64,000 bases of DNA from Acidobacteriaceae bacterium (GCA_027449965.1 DAIDKP010000011.1:62001-126000), one strand, 5' to 3'; positions 1 to 9,043 are shown, numbered from the stretch's first letter. A program made the numbers and translations. Notes: generated from the sequence alone by a model not told the origin.

Positions 1-864
1 AGCTTCCGCCAATGTTCCGTCAAAATCCCCTTGAATATGCAGGTGCAAAGCCTCTTCAGACTCCTGCAGGGTGGTCGTCGCCGACACCGTTGCCCCACCC
101 TGCGTCAATTTGCCCAACAACGCCATCGGCAGCTTCGTTACCAGACCGATAAAGTCCCGCGCGTATCGGGGCGCCAGACGCCTCGGCTCCTGAGCCAGAC
201 GCATCGCCCATTCCAGACCGGTCTTCTGCATCCATCTCGGCGCTCGATTCAAATCGCCCAGCAACATGTCCAGACTCCCGCCAATACCAATCGAAACCGG
301 CACACCCAGTCGCTTTTTGTTCATCCATATCCACTTCTCCTGCTTCGGATTCCCAAAGCTCACCAGCAGCATATCCGGCTTGGCAGCCTTCACCCGAGCC
401 ACAATCTCGGCATTGTCCATCTCTTCCAGTTCCGCTGGCGGCGGTGCAAACACGCCACAAATCTTCAAGCCTGGATTTTGCGCTACAAACATCTCCGCAG
501 CTCGCTGGCCCACACCTTCGCGACCACCCAGCAGGAACACGCGATAGCCCTTCCGCGCACTCATTGCCATCAACTCAGGCACCAGATCTACGCCGGTCAC
601 GCGTTCTGGTAACGCATCTCCCAGCATTCGCGAGGCCCACACCAGCGGCATTCCATCGGCCACCACCATCTCACAGCCGGCCAGAATCCTGTGCAGATGC
701 TCATCTCGCGTGCTGTTCAGCCAGAAATCCAGATTTGCCGTCGCTACCTGACGAACGCCGCCCTCTTGAATCATCGCGTCGACCCGGTCCACCGCTTCCC
801 CAAGCGTTACCGGTGCCAGTGGCAATCCCATCACGGATACGGAGTGCTTCTGCTGCGTCTGCAT
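1..864 (-). CDS. WecG/TagA/CpsF-family glycosyltransferase, 3' end outside window
   Basis: The frame is open from the ATG at 864 to the left edge (288 codons, no stop). An AGAGG ribosome site lies about 6 nt before the ATG. The family transfers a sugar (N-acetylmannosamine, glucose or similar) to an undecaprenyl-linked acceptor at the inner face of the membrane. Visible family motifs are TANLDF near residue 42, VADGMPLVW at 68-76 with the catalytic Asp 70, the LLGG loop at 111, and GNPKQEKW at 171-178. The family core normally ends near residue 240-250. Here the chain continues, and residues 274-288 (LHLHIQGDFDGTLAEA) resemble the first strand of a STAS domain, so this may be a transferase-STAS fusion. 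It runs divergently from nothing close: the next gene upstream is 450 bp away. The family call is firm; the fusion is inference. Confidence 0.9.
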   Translation of the reverse strand, partial: MQTQQKHSVSVMGLPLAPVTLGEAVDRVDAMIQEGGVRQVATANLDFWLNSTRDEHLHRILAGCEMVVADGMPLVWASRMLGDALPERVTGVDLVPELMAMSARKGYRVFLLGGREGVGQRAAEMFVAQNPGLKICGVFAPPPAELEEMDNAEIVARVKAAKPDMLLVSFGNPKQEKWIWMNKKRLGVPVSIGIGGSLDMLLGDLNRAPRWMQKTGLEWAMRLAQEPRRLAPRYARDFIGLVTKLPMALLGKLTQGGATVSATTTLQESEEALHLHIQGDFDGTLAEA

Positions 865-1318
865 TTCGCCTCTTCTGTTCCAGTCAGGTCCAACCCACGA
901 CCGAGCTAGAAACCGAGCGTTGAATCTGGAATTTTCTGCCTGCTTTTGTTTCCCCGATCAGGTCAGTCACCAGAACACTCTTCAATGTCGTCAGCGTAGC
1001 TTTCAATCTATCTGAAAACAATGACAGTTAAGTTCGAGACAGATAACTCGTTAGAGTCTCCCCCATACCCCTTTGGATTCTTTTGGGTGGTTACCTTTCG
1101 ATAGCTGCTCAGTATTGGGCGCTCCACCACAAAACCAGCGATACCACGCACCAGATGCAGCAGAAGTGCTATCCATCATCGATTTACCTGGAAATTGGAT
1201 AACTTTCTTCGAAGCGGCGAACCCGTTGCTCAACTGCAACGTCTGCTTATCCCACAAAGGTAATCATGGAACAGGTTACTTGTATCGCGAAAAGCACCTT
1301 CTCCTTGCATGTGACAGG
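865..1318. other. intergenic region without a recognised gene
   Basis: About 450 bp between two minus-strand genes. It is less GC-rich than its neighbours and has short open frames on both strands, but none has a ribosome site or a recognisable product. It should hold the promoter of the 1-864 glycosyltransferase, though I could not pick a convincing -35/-10 pair. Confidence 0.5.
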
Positions 1319-3676
1319 TTACTCATCCCATCGCAAAACAGTGATTGAGCAAGGTGGAAGGGAGAAATTTTCCACGAAAATTTCTCCACTTTGTGGCTTG
1401 ATTTCATCCAGATTTTCATTGGAAGCCCCAGGATCGGCATTCCAAATTCGGCTCCACGCAATCCGTGTATCTCGAGCTACACCTCCCAACTGCACTGTGT
1501 GGGTAGCTGTCCGGGAAAGGTTATACGCCACCAGCACTCGATGCACATGCCCACCTCTTCGCTGCCGAAATCCAAAAAAATCCAGATCGTGCGCTTCGGC
1601 TAACTCCACTCCGTCATTGCCTGGGGCCACAGAGTGGACAGGATTCGCGCCGCTTGTCGTCACGCGCACCATATCGCCCGCCATGGCTCCATTCACCATC
1701 GCCTCGGCCAGGAACAAGGGTCTGCGTCGCATCGTCGACCCCATATCCACCACCGTTCCCCACAATCGAACCTGCTTGCCATCGTTGCGTCGAAACTCGT
1801 ACTGCGGCAGGCTAAAGACCATCGCATCGCGCGTACCCTCATCGCGCTTCATTCGCAGCATCAGATCCGTCACTGCAATCCCGCCGGCCAGCGAAGGCGT
1901 CAGCCGATCCAGTGCTGCCTGGCTCGCAGCGCCCTCGGTCGAATGCAGATTCACCTCATAGACCGCCAGCCGCTTCGCACCCACCGCCTGCCGTGCCTCA
2001 CGCAGCAGCCCATGCGTTGCAAAATACTCCGGCTCCGCCAGCAGCGGATCAAATAACTCATCATCCGTCGCTCCACGATCGACGGTATGCATCATGTACG
2101 GCGCAATCGCAAGGGTATCCGCCACGCCGCTTGCGCTCAACGCCAGCGCATCCTGACTTTCGGGCAGCGACTGCGTACCCGCCTGTCCATTCACCACTAG
2201 ATCGAACTTCCCTGTCTGCGTTCCAACAGAACGACGGAACGCAGTAAAAATCTGCCGCGCTTCCGCGCCATACGCACCCGCATCCTCCATCGACTCGCCG
2301 TGAAAGATGCTGTTCCACGCCTCATTGCCCAGTTCCAGATGAATGCGCGGAAACACCGTCGTCCACGGAGCCATCTGACCTTCCGACGCACGCAGAGCGC
2401 CGCCGACGCTTAGGCTGTCTCCCGCCAGATACTCCGCCAGTAGCTTCGCTTCTCCGACATCGGTTCCCATCGGAACTACGATCCAAGGCTCGGCATCCAC
2501 CGCGCGACAAAGCTCCAGAAATTCCGGTACTCCCACCGCCACGTCCGTCGCCTCCGTCGACCACACCGAATACCCCGCCCGCTCCCGCGCCATTCTTGGT
2601 TCCAGCAGCGTATGCATCGACGCGCCAAGTTGCTCGCTCGCCATCAGCCGCATTACACCCGGATGCAACGCTCGCAGCGTCTCCACCACCTCGTCGCGAA
2701 ACGCCGTCGGATTCTGCATCGCCGCATTCGGGACAGCTTCAAGTAACACATCGTCCAGAAGCAGGCTTGCACCCTGAACCTGAAAGCGAAGTCTGACAGC
2801 CGCCGCTTTAGCACCCGCCCAATCATCCGCCACGAACCGAAACTCGTAATCCTGCCATCCGCTCCGCAGCGCAACCTGCTGTGAGAAAAACTCCGCGCGC
2901 CCCTCACGTCCCACATCGACATGGAAGCTTTGGTTTCCTGTTAGCGGCTTCGCTCGAAATCGCAGTACATACATCCCATGCAACCGCACAAACGACCGTT
3001 CTGCGCTCGAGTCAAAGTACGAAATCACCTCCGCACTTTGCCCAGGCATCGCTGCCTCCACGCGCAGCGCCTGTTTTCCCAGTGTCTTTTGCGACAAGTC
3101 TCTCCGCTCCGCGCTCAGCCTCGCTCCACCATGTAGACTCGTCCACCATCCCACCGCCGGATCGTTCGGAAAATCCTTGCTCAACCGGACCCACTCGCCC
3201 GGCTCCAAACCCGCGCCGCTGCTCGCCGCATCCACGCGATACCCCTCGGTCGTCGGCAAACTCTGCCCGATCCGCCCGCTCGCCGCCACCGGCTCGTACA
3301 CATCCGTCGCCCCCGCCGCCAGCCGGACCATCCCCTCAAAGCTCCCGCCATCCCAGAATCCCGCCGGCCACTTCACCCCGGACATCGTCTCCGTGCAACC
3401 CTCCTGCCGACGGTCGCAATGCACCACCGACCGATACGTCATCCCCTCGAACCCAGGATTCCGGCTCACCAGATTCCGCAGCATCTGCCCCGAATCATAA
3501 AAATTCTGTTCGCCCAGATTGATCCCCAGCCGCGTCGCCCCTGCCTCGATCCCGTCATCCGTCACCGTCACGCGCGTCAGCCCGTCGCCAGCCGTCTGTC
3601 CCGCATCGCGTATCCCACACGCCACCGCCCCACACACCGCCAACGCCATCGCTGCGCTCCACAACCCTTTTCTCAT
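1319..3676 (-). CDS. exported GH-A-clan glycoside hydrolase-like lipoprotein (arabinofuranosidase-like)
   Basis: 785 aa from the ATG at 3676, chosen because it has a GGGGTG ribosome site and opens a signal peptide (MRKGLWSAAMALAVCGAVAC) with a lipobox-like Cys at 20. Residues about 160-315 look like a beta-sandwich carbohydrate-binding module. From about 330 there is a TIM-barrel-like part with LELGNEAWN (acid/base Glu 452) and LAVYEVNLHS (candidate nucleophile Glu 574), the arrangement of GH51/GH39-type enzymes. A C-terminal beta domain follows. It probably trims a plant or self-made polysaccharide outside the inner membrane. It sits beside glycosyltransferase genes. Family and exact substrate are uncertain. 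An upstream in-frame ATG at 3790 gives a poor N-terminus and was not used. Confidence 0.78.
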   Translation of the reverse strand: MRKGLWSAAMALAVCGAVACGIRDAGQTAGDGLTRVTVTDDGIEAGATRLGINLGEQNFYDSGQMLRNLVSRNPGFEGMTYRSVVHCDRRQEGCTETMSGVKWPAGFWDGGSFEGMVRLAAGATDVYEPVAASGRIGQSLPTTEGYRVDAASSGAGLEPGEWVRLSKDFPNDPAVGWWTSLHGGARLSAERRDLSQKTLGKQALRVEAAMPGQSAEVISYFDSSAERSFVRLHGMYVLRFRAKPLTGNQSFHVDVGREGRAEFFSQQVALRSGWQDYEFRFVADDWAGAKAAAVRLRFQVQGASLLLDDVLLEAVPNAAMQNPTAFRDEVVETLRALHPGVMRLMASEQLGASMHTLLEPRMARERAGYSVWSTEATDVAVGVPEFLELCRAVDAEPWIVVPMGTDVGEAKLLAEYLAGDSLSVGGALRASEGQMAPWTTVFPRIHLELGNEAWNSIFHGESMEDAGAYGAEARQIFTAFRRSVGTQTGKFDLVVNGQAGTQSLPESQDALALSASGVADTLAIAPYMMHTVDRGATDDELFDPLLAEPEYFATHGLLREARQAVGAKRLAVYEVNLHSTEGAASQAALDRLTPSLAGGIAVTDLMLRMKRDEGTRDAMVFSLPQYEFRRNDGKQVRLWGTVVDMGSTMRRRPLFLAEAMVNGAMAGDMVRVTTSGANPVHSVAPGNDGVELAEAHDLDFFGFRQRRGGHVHRVLVAYNLSRTATHTVQLGGVARDTRIAWSRIWNADPGASNENLDEIKPQSGEIFVENFSLPPCSITVLRWDE
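1361..1387. repeat. perfect 12-bp inverted repeat in the 3' end of a coding region
   Basis: A perfect 12-bp arm (ggagaaattttc) is followed by a 3-nt loop and its exact complement. It lies 40 bp before the stop codon of the minus-strand hydrolase gene, inside the coding frame. The arms are AT-rich for this region. It could form a stable hairpin near the 3' end of the mRNA, but there is no U-run directly after it, so it is not a standard terminator. Confidence 0.7.
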
Positions 3677-3791
3677 ACTCACCCCAACCTTGCCCGGATC
3701 ACGCAATCCTCGCGTCTTCAACCCGCCCGCTTGCTGGCACGATCCCCCATCCGCTGGACGAACGCAGAAACCCCACCAGGCAGCGCGCATT

Positions 3792-3800
3792 TGCTATAGT
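3792..3800 (+). promoter_or_regulatory. extended -10 promoter for the alpha/beta hydrolase gene
   Basis: TG-C-TATAGT is an extended -10 element about 60 bp upstream of the GTG start at 3862. No good -35 box is seen, as is common with extended -10 promoters. Confidence 0.4.
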
Positions 3801-3861
3801 TGACGATACATTGCCGCCTAACGCACAACTTCGCCTCGACAATCTCAGGCATGGAGAACCC

Positions 3862-4899
3862 GTGAAGAAACCCTCCGGACTGGCAGCTCTTTTCTGCGCG
3901 CTTCTCATCGTCACCGCGCCAGCCGCGCCCCGCGACAACCTCTACACCCATCCCGGTCGCCTCGTCACCGTCGCAGGCCATCACATCAACCTGTATTGCG
4001 TCGGCAGTGGATCGCCAACCGTCGTCTTTGACTCGGGCTGGGAAGACTGGGCGCCTGCCTGGGCCATCGTCCAGCCGGCCATCGCCGCCCGCACCTGCAG
4101 CTATGATCGCGCCGGCAGCGGCTTCAGCGATCCCGGCCCCATGCCACGGACCAGCGTTCAAATCGCCACCGAACTTCACTCTGCGCTTCACACCGCCGGC
4201 ATTCCCGCCCCATACATCCTCGTCGGCCATTCCTTCGGCAGCTACAACACGCGCGTCTTCGCTGATCTTTACATGCCCGAGGTCGCCGGCCTCGTCCTCG
4301 TTGACGGCGAAGACGGCGATGTCGAATCCCCGTCGCAGCGCGCAAAGGACGTTGCCGCATTCGGCCCCACCGTCGCCGAACTGGCCCAGTGCCGCGACGC
4401 CGTCGCCAGCGGCGCTGCCCTGCCCACCATTCCCGGACCCGAATCCTCCACCGGACCCACGCGCGTTCCCTGCAACGACCAGTTCTTTCGCGGATTGCCT
4501 GAACGTGAGTTCTCGCCCGCACTCAACGCGGTCGTTCTTCACATCACGGCCACAAAACCCGCCCTCTACGATGCCGTCATCTCGGAGATGCAACAGATGC
4601 CCTGGGACGAGCACTATCTCCAGACGCACATCCGCTCCTTCGGCAATCGCCCCGTTCGTGTCCTCACTGCGCAGAACCACTTCGCTGACAGCGCAAAAAC
4701 GCCGCCCGCGCTCCATCAGCAGCATCTCCTCTTCGAGCAGGCGGAGGCCAGGCAGCAGGCGCGCTGGCTCACGCTTTCCTCTGACTCCAGGCAGATCTTC
4801 GCACCGCGGAGCGGCCACTACATCGAACTCGACCAGCCGCAGCTCGTCATCGACGCCATCCGCGAGGAGATCACAATCGTTCGCGCCCATCCACGGTAA
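3862..4899 (+). CDS. exported alpha/beta hydrolase
   Basis: 345 aa from a GTG start at 3862, preferred over the in-frame ATG at 3811 because GGAG lies 7 nt upstream and the protein then opens with a signal peptide (VKKPSGLAALFCALLIVTAPA). The fold is read from VVFDSGWEDW (oxyanion region), the nucleophile elbow GHSFG with Ser 124, and a late SGHYIELDQP that supplies the catalytic His. The catalytic acid is likely in the VLTAQNHFAD strand. The substrate is unknown; esters or lactones are possible. It is followed closely by glycosyltransferase genes on the same strand and may be co-transcribed with them. Confidence 0.85.
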   Translation: MKKPSGLAALFCALLIVTAPAAPRDNLYTHPGRLVTVAGHHINLYCVGSGSPTVVFDSGWEDWAPAWAIVQPAIAARTCSYDRAGSGFSDPGPMPRTSVQIATELHSALHTAGIPAPYILVGHSFGSYNTRVFADLYMPEVAGLVLVDGEDGDVESPSQRAKDVAAFGPTVAELAQCRDAVASGAALPTIPGPESSTGPTRVPCNDQFFRGLPEREFSPALNAVVLHITATKPALYDAVISEMQQMPWDEHYLQTHIRSFGNRPVRVLTAQNHFADSAKTPPALHQQHLLFEQAEARQQARWLTLSSDSRQIFAPRSGHYIELDQPQLVIDAIREEITIVRAHPR

Positions 4900-5014
4900 A
4901 TTCGTCTCTTCGCAGACCGCAGCCGGAATCAGCGGAATCGCAAAGCCGCCGCCGCACAGGTCGCTTCAAAGATCTGTGCGCCCGACCGTATTCTTTGCCC
5001 GCCCGCAATCCCTT

Positions 5015-5020
5015 TATACT
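5015..5020 (+). promoter_or_regulatory. -10 box directly before the GT4 start
   Basis: TATACT ends 9 nt before the TTG at 5030. Transcription would begin at or next to the start codon, giving a leaderless or near-leaderless mRNA. No Shine-Dalgarno sequence is seen. Confidence 0.45.
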
Positions 5021-5029
5021 GGCTACACT

Positions 5030-6337
5030 TTGCCTGACCGCGCCGTGCACTCCGCCAATTCCGCCGCGCACCGCTCGCGCCTCGCCTATCTGCTGAGCGC
5101 CTACCCGGCCGTCTCCCACACTTTTTTCCTGCGCGAGATTCTCGCACTGCGCGCGCGCGGATTTGAAATCCACACCGCCTCCATCAACCCGCCCGACCGT
5201 CCTTTTGCTGCGCTCCCACTGGAAGAGCAGCAGGAAGCCGCCAGCACGTTTTATCTCAAGCCACTGCGCACCGCGCCCGCCCAGTGGCTCTCGCAGCTAT
5301 TCGCGCTCGCCGCCACGCTCGCAGCTCACCCCATCGTCGCCCTGCGCGGACTCCGTGCCGCAGCCAGAATGCCGCGCGCCTCCGTCCCCTGGTCGCTGCG
5401 CCTCGGTTATTGGGCCGAATCCATGATCCTCGGTCGCTGGATGCGCCGCCACTCGCTCACACACCTCCACGTCCACTTCGGCGGACCCGTCTCCAGCGTC
5501 GCCCTGCTCGCCGCGCGCGCCTGGCGGATTCCCTGGTCGCTCACCCTCCACGGCCCCGGCGAATTTCACAACGAAACTCCCACCTGGCTCCGCGAAAAAA
5601 TCCTCTCTGCCACGCGCATCTTCGCCATCAGCCACTTCACGCGCTCTCAAATCCTGCGCATCGCCCCCGAAGCCGAGCAGAAAACCTTCGTCCTGCGCCT
5701 CGGCGTAGAGCCTTCCCTGCTCACCCAAACCACTTCCCAGCCGACCACCCCGCGCGACCCCGCCCGACCGCTTGAAATCGTCTGCACAGGCCGCCTCGTC
5801 ACCGCCAAAGGCCAGCGCGTCCTGCTGCAAGCATTCGCCGCGCTCACCCGCCGTGACCAGCTTCGCCTCGTCTTCATCGGCGACGGACCCGACCGCGCCG
5901 CGCTCCACTCGCTTGCCGCCGCGCTCGGCCTCGCCGCTCAGGTCGAGTGGACCGGCGCGCTCGATCACGCCTCCACGCTCGCCCGCGTCGCCCGCGCCGA
6001 TCTCTTCGTCCTCGCCAGCTTCGCCGAGGGCTTGCCCGTCGCGCTCATGGAAGCCATGGCCCTCGGCGTTCCCTGCGTATCCACCTTCATCGCCGGTATT
6101 CCGGAGCTTATCCACGACGGCGAAAATGGCCTGCTCGTTCCCGCCTCCGATCTCGCAGCGCTCACCGCCGCCATCCAGCGGCTCATCGACGATCCATCCC
6201 TGTGCCAACGCCTGGCAGAACGCGCACGCCTGACTGTCGCCACCCGTTACAACCTCTATCTCAACCTCGATCCGCTTGCAGACCACCTCCGCGATCTCTG
6301 CGGACAGTCTTCACCCAGGTTGGCTCGCCATGCATGA
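5030..6337 (+). CDS. GT4-family glycosyltransferase
   Basis: About 435 aa. The N-terminal Rossmann half starts RLAYLLSAYPAVSHTFFLREI and has HLHVHFGG. The C-terminal half has VCTGRLVTAKGQ, FIGDGPDRAAL and the nucleotide-sugar site EGLPVALMEAMALGVP with the two Glu residues of the EX7E motif. It is a retaining transferase of the exopolysaccharide type acting in the cytoplasm. The start is unsure: TTG 5030, GTG 5045 and GTG 4976 are all in frame, and no ribosome site is visible for any of them. TTG 5030 is chosen because of the -10 box just before it. The stop overlaps the next gene by 8 bp, so the two are translationally linked. Confidence 0.85.
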   Translation: MPDRAVHSANSAAHRSRLAYLLSAYPAVSHTFFLREILALRARGFEIHTASINPPDRPFAALPLEEQQEAASTFYLKPLRTAPAQWLSQLFALAATLAAHPIVALRGLRAAARMPRASVPWSLRLGYWAESMILGRWMRRHSLTHLHVHFGGPVSSVALLAARAWRIPWSLTLHGPGEFHNETPTWLREKILSATRIFAISHFTRSQILRIAPEAEQKTFVLRLGVEPSLLTQTTSQPTTPRDPARPLEIVCTGRLVTAKGQRVLLQAFAALTRRDQLRLVFIGDGPDRAALHSLAAALGLAAQVEWTGALDHASTLARVARADLFVLASFAEGLPVALMEAMALGVPCVSTFIAGIPELIHDGENGLLVPASDLAALTAAIQRLIDDPSLCQRLAERARLTVATRYNLYLNLDPLADHLRDLCGQSSPRLARHA

Positions 6338-7382
6338 TTCAATGGCCATCCCCAAACTTCCATCGCTGACGCAGCCTTCGGTCAAGCTCTCGGTCATCAT
6401 CGTTTCCTTCAACACGCGTGAAACCCTGCGCTACTGTCTGGAACTTGTCCAAGCAGAGCTGCGCCGAATCGCCATCCGTGGATTTTCCTCTGAAATTCTC
6501 GTCGTTGACAACGCCTCCACCGATGGCTCCGCCCAGATGGTCGAGCAGTTCTTCCCCGATGTAGGTCTGATTCGCAGCGCCGTTAATCTTGGTTTTGGCG
6601 GAGCGAACAACCTCGCTCTGCTTGCCTCACGCGGCGAACTGCTGCTGCTGCTCAACTCCGACGCATTTCTTGAATCGCCCGTCCTCATCCACCTGCTCTC
6701 CTGCATGGATCTGGATGAGACCGTCGGAATGCTCGGCATCTCTCAGGTTGGTCGCGATGGTTCTCCGCAGCCTTCCGCCCGCAGATTTCACACCCTCTGG
6801 CGTGACGCCTGCATGATGACCGGGCTTGCCGAACTTTTTCCCCATAACCGCACCTGGGGACGCATCTTTGGTGGCCTCGACCGAAAATGGGAGTTTGCCA
6901 GCTATCGCATGAACGTGGACTGGATACCCGGAGCCTTCATGCTCATACGGCGCATACTGCTGGAGGATGTCGGCCTCTTCGATCCCGCACTATTCCTGTA
7001 TGTCGAAGAGGTCGATCTGTGCAAACGCGCGAACCGCAACGGATGGACGGTTGTCTATCTGCCCGAATACTCCGTCATCCACATTGGCGGTGAAAGCGCC
7101 GGTTCCATCAACTCTGCGCTCGACTCCCCACCCAGCCATCAGGTCGTCCTCTGGCGTATGCGCAGTACCCTTCTGTACTACCGCAAATGGCACGGTGTTC
7201 AAGCCTGGGGAGCTGCCGCGCTGGAGATTGCTCTCTATCGCCTGCGCTGGCTGCGGAACTGCCGGAGCCGCAGCCCCCAGCGCAAAACGCGCGCCCGCCA
7301 CGCTCTTCAGCTCATTGCGCTCATGCGCCAGGCCTGGCGTGACACCCACGGCGGACGCATCAGTCCCTCGCAACCCTGGTAA
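6330..7382 (+). CDS. GT2-family glycosyltransferase (rhamnosyltransferase-like)
   Basis: 350 aa from the ATG at 6330, which overlaps the GT4 stop. GT-A motifs are VIIVSFNTRETL, VDNASTDGS, LNSDAF in place of the DxD, and DPALFLYVEEVDLCKR with the catalytic acidic pair. The layout matches WbbL-type enzymes that add a deoxyhexose to lipid-linked glycans. The C-terminus is basic and Arg-rich, as is usual for membrane-associated members. It forms a two-gene unit with the upstream GT4. Confidence 0.88.
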   Translation: MHDSMAIPKLPSLTQPSVKLSVIIVSFNTRETLRYCLELVQAELRRIAIRGFSSEILVVDNASTDGSAQMVEQFFPDVGLIRSAVNLGFGGANNLALLASRGELLLLLNSDAFLESPVLIHLLSCMDLDETVGMLGISQVGRDGSPQPSARRFHTLWRDACMMTGLAELFPHNRTWGRIFGGLDRKWEFASYRMNVDWIPGAFMLIRRILLEDVGLFDPALFLYVEEVDLCKRANRNGWTVVYLPEYSVIHIGGESAGSINSALDSPPSHQVVLWRMRSTLLYYRKWHGVQAWGAAALEIALYRLRWLRNCRSRSPQRKTRARHALQLIALMRQAWRDTHGGRISPSQPW

Positions 7383-7424
7383 ATCTGTACCGTAGGCCCG
7401 CGGACTCACTTCCCTGCGCAATTT

Positions 7425-7430
7425 ATACTC
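7425..7430 (+). promoter_or_regulatory. -10 box upstream of GT2 gene at 7489
   Basis: TATACT lies 58 bp before the ATG at 7489, in the 106-bp gap after the previous gene. The -35 region is not clear. Confidence 0.35.
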
Positions 7431-7488
7431 GCATTCAGTTATCAGCCTTCTACTGTCGCCCGTTCTTTTCCGTCTAACCCGGAGAACC

Positions 7489-8544
7489 ATGTCCGAAGAC
7501 TCAGGCTCGCCCATACAGCATCTCGCCGTCGTCGTCATCGGACGCAACGAAGGCCAGCGTCTGCGCACCTGCCTCCAATCGGTCCGATCCCTGCGTCTTC
7601 CCGAAAACATCCGCCACGCCGTCACCCTCTACGTCGATTCCAACTCCACCGACGACAGTCTCGCCCTCGCGCGCTCGTTCGGCGCGCACACCATCGCCCT
7701 CACCAACGGACCATGGACTGCGGCTCGCGGTCGTAACATCGGCTGGCGCACAGCCCTTGAACTTCATCCCGTTGACTGGATTCTTTTTCTGGATGGCGAC
7801 ACCTTTCTTGACTCCGATTTCCTCAGCGACGCCTTCGCCCAGGCCAAAGACACTCGCATCGCGAGCGTCTTTGGCCTCCGCATCGAATCCCGACCGCAAC
7901 AGTCTCTCTATACCTGGGTTCTCGCCCTCGACTGGCTCCAGGACCCGCACCAGCACACGCATTTCGGCGGCGATGTGCTCCTTCGTGTCACCGCGTTGCA
8001 GGCCGCTGGCGGGTACGATGACTCCCTCATCGCCGGTGAAGATCCTGAACTCTCTCACCGCATGGGTACCCTCGGCTGGCGCCATCTCCAGCTCGACCGC
8101 CTCATGACTACCCACGATCTCGCCGTTCAGCATTTCCGGCAGTACTGGGCACGGCTGCTCCGCTCAGGCTACGCCTTCGCCGATGTCGCTCATCGCTTTC
8201 GCCACACCAAAGAGCGATTCTGGTACGGCGAATCCCGTCGCAACCTGCTGCGAGGCAGTTTCTGGCTTGTCAGTCTGGTCGCATCGCTTGCCTTCGCAAC
8301 CTCGTTCGCGCTTCTCCATCATCCTGCTCGCGCCGCAGCTTCCTTCGGGCTCTGGCTGGCAATCTTCTGCGCTGTCTCCATGCGTTCAGCCTGGCGTTAT
8401 CGTCAACGGAGCTCCTCACCGATCACGCTTTTTTTCTACGGCATCCACTCCCAGTTCCAGCAGATTCCGCTGCTGCTCGGCCAACTCATCTGGCTCAGCG
8501 ACCATCTGCGTTCGCACCGTCGCGCGCTCATCGAATACAAGTAG
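7489..8544 (+). CDS. GT2-family glycosyltransferase with C-terminal membrane segment
   Basis: 351 aa with GGAG 6 nt before the ATG. GT-A motifs are VVVIGRNEGQRL, VDSNSTDDS, LFLDGDTF as the DxD metal site, and AGEDPELSHRM with the acceptor-side acid. Two hydrophobic stretches near residues 255-300 should anchor it in the inner membrane. It is probably part of the same polysaccharide pathway as the two preceding transferases, but its own promoter and the terminator at 8561 make it a single-gene unit. Confidence 0.87.
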   Translation: MSEDSGSPIQHLAVVVIGRNEGQRLRTCLQSVRSLRLPENIRHAVTLYVDSNSTDDSLALARSFGAHTIALTNGPWTAARGRNIGWRTALELHPVDWILFLDGDTFLDSDFLSDAFAQAKDTRIASVFGLRIESRPQQSLYTWVLALDWLQDPHQHTHFGGDVLLRVTALQAAGGYDDSLIAGEDPELSHRMGTLGWRHLQLDRLMTTHDLAVQHFRQYWARLLRSGYAFADVAHRFRHTKERFWYGESRRNLLRGSFWLVSLVASLAFATSFALLHHPARAAASFGLWLAIFCAVSMRSAWRYRQRSSSPITLFFYGIHSQFQQIPLLLGQLIWLSDHLRSHRRALIEYK

Positions 8545-8560
8545 TCTCTTCTCCAAAAAC

Positions 8561-8592
8561 AAAAAACCGCCTATAATCGGGCGGCATTTTTC
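8561..8592. terminator. bidirectional terminator
   Basis: Arms ccgcc and ggcgg (8567-8571 and 8580-8584) are flanked by a run of A on the left and of T on the right, so it can stop transcription of the GT2 gene on the plus strand and of the tRNA on the minus strand. Confidence 0.7.
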
Positions 8593-8613
8593 ATTTTCGA
8601 TTTTTCCAACGTA

Positions 8614-8690
8614 TGGTGCGCCCAGAGAGATTCGAACTCCCGACCTATTGATTCGTAGTCAATCGCTCTATCCAGCTGAGCTATGGGCGC
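8614..8690 (-). tRNA. tRNA-Arg (anticodon ACG)
   Basis: The minus strand folds as a full cloverleaf of 77 nt. It has the acceptor stem gcgccca/tgggcgc, a D-arm with AGCTCAGCTGGATAGAGC, the anticodon stem attga/tcaat around loop CTACGAA, and a T-arm with GTTCGAATC. The 3' CCA is encoded (8614-8616). The ACG anticodon, read as ICG after deamination, decodes CGU, CGC and CGA. Confidence 0.96.
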
Positions 8691-8770
8691 ACAAACTGAC
8701 GTAACTCATGAAGAATATCAGGATTCACGCGCTCGATCAACCGCATCGCGCGTTCGCTGAAGCGTCGTGT

Positions 8771-9031
8771 TCACTTGGCCGCTTCGGCAACCTCAGGCTG
8801 TTGTGGAATCAGCGACACTTCTTCCACAAGCCGCAATCCAGCGCCTTTCAGCAATCCAGCGACTGTTGCCGCATTCAGCCGTGTCGCGTCATATTCCACA
8901 CGCACCGTCCGCTCAGCGCGATTCAGGCTCAGCCGACGAATCCCGTACACGTCCTTTGCGCTGGCCAACGCCACGGCCACCGCCACGCCCGGCTCACCCT
9001 CGAAACGAAACTCCACATCCACCGTCGTCAT
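8771..9031 (-). CDS. small HMA-like (ferredoxin-fold) protein without CxxC
   Basis: 86 aa. It starts MTTVDVEFRFEGEPG and alternates strands and helices in a heavy-metal-associated-domain pattern, with RTVRVEYDATRLNAATVAGLLKGAGL matching the second half of such domains. The metal-binding CxxC pair is absent, so metal transfer by the usual route is unlikely. It lies 38 bp downstream of the TlpA-like gene on the same strand. A TATGAT box only 6 nt before its ATG suggests it can also be transcribed alone. Function is unknown. Confidence 0.7.
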   Translation of the reverse strand: MTTVDVEFRFEGEPGVAVAVALASAKDVYGIRRLSLNRAERTVRVEYDATRLNAATVAGLLKGAGLRLVEEVSLIPQQPEVAEAAK

Positions 9032-9037
9032 ACCCTG

Positions 9038-9043
9038 ATCATA
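9038..9043 (-). promoter_or_regulatory. -10 box directly before the HMA-like gene
   Basis: On the minus strand TATGAT ends 6 nt before the ATG at 9031. The spacer contains AGGG, which might instead serve as a weak ribosome site in a longer transcript. Confidence 0.35.

Noticed and set aside
4007..5029. Long N-terminal extension of the GT4 frame
   Set aside because: It overlaps the alpha/beta hydrolase gene in another frame, is Ser/Pro/Arg-rich and has no domain. The glycosyltransferase begins near 5030-5045.
8183..8704. Plus-strand open frame ending in REIRTPDLLIRSQSLYPAELWAH
   Set aside because: The end is the antisense translation of tRNA-Arg, a well-known source of false proteins, and the rest overlaps the GT2 gene in another frame.
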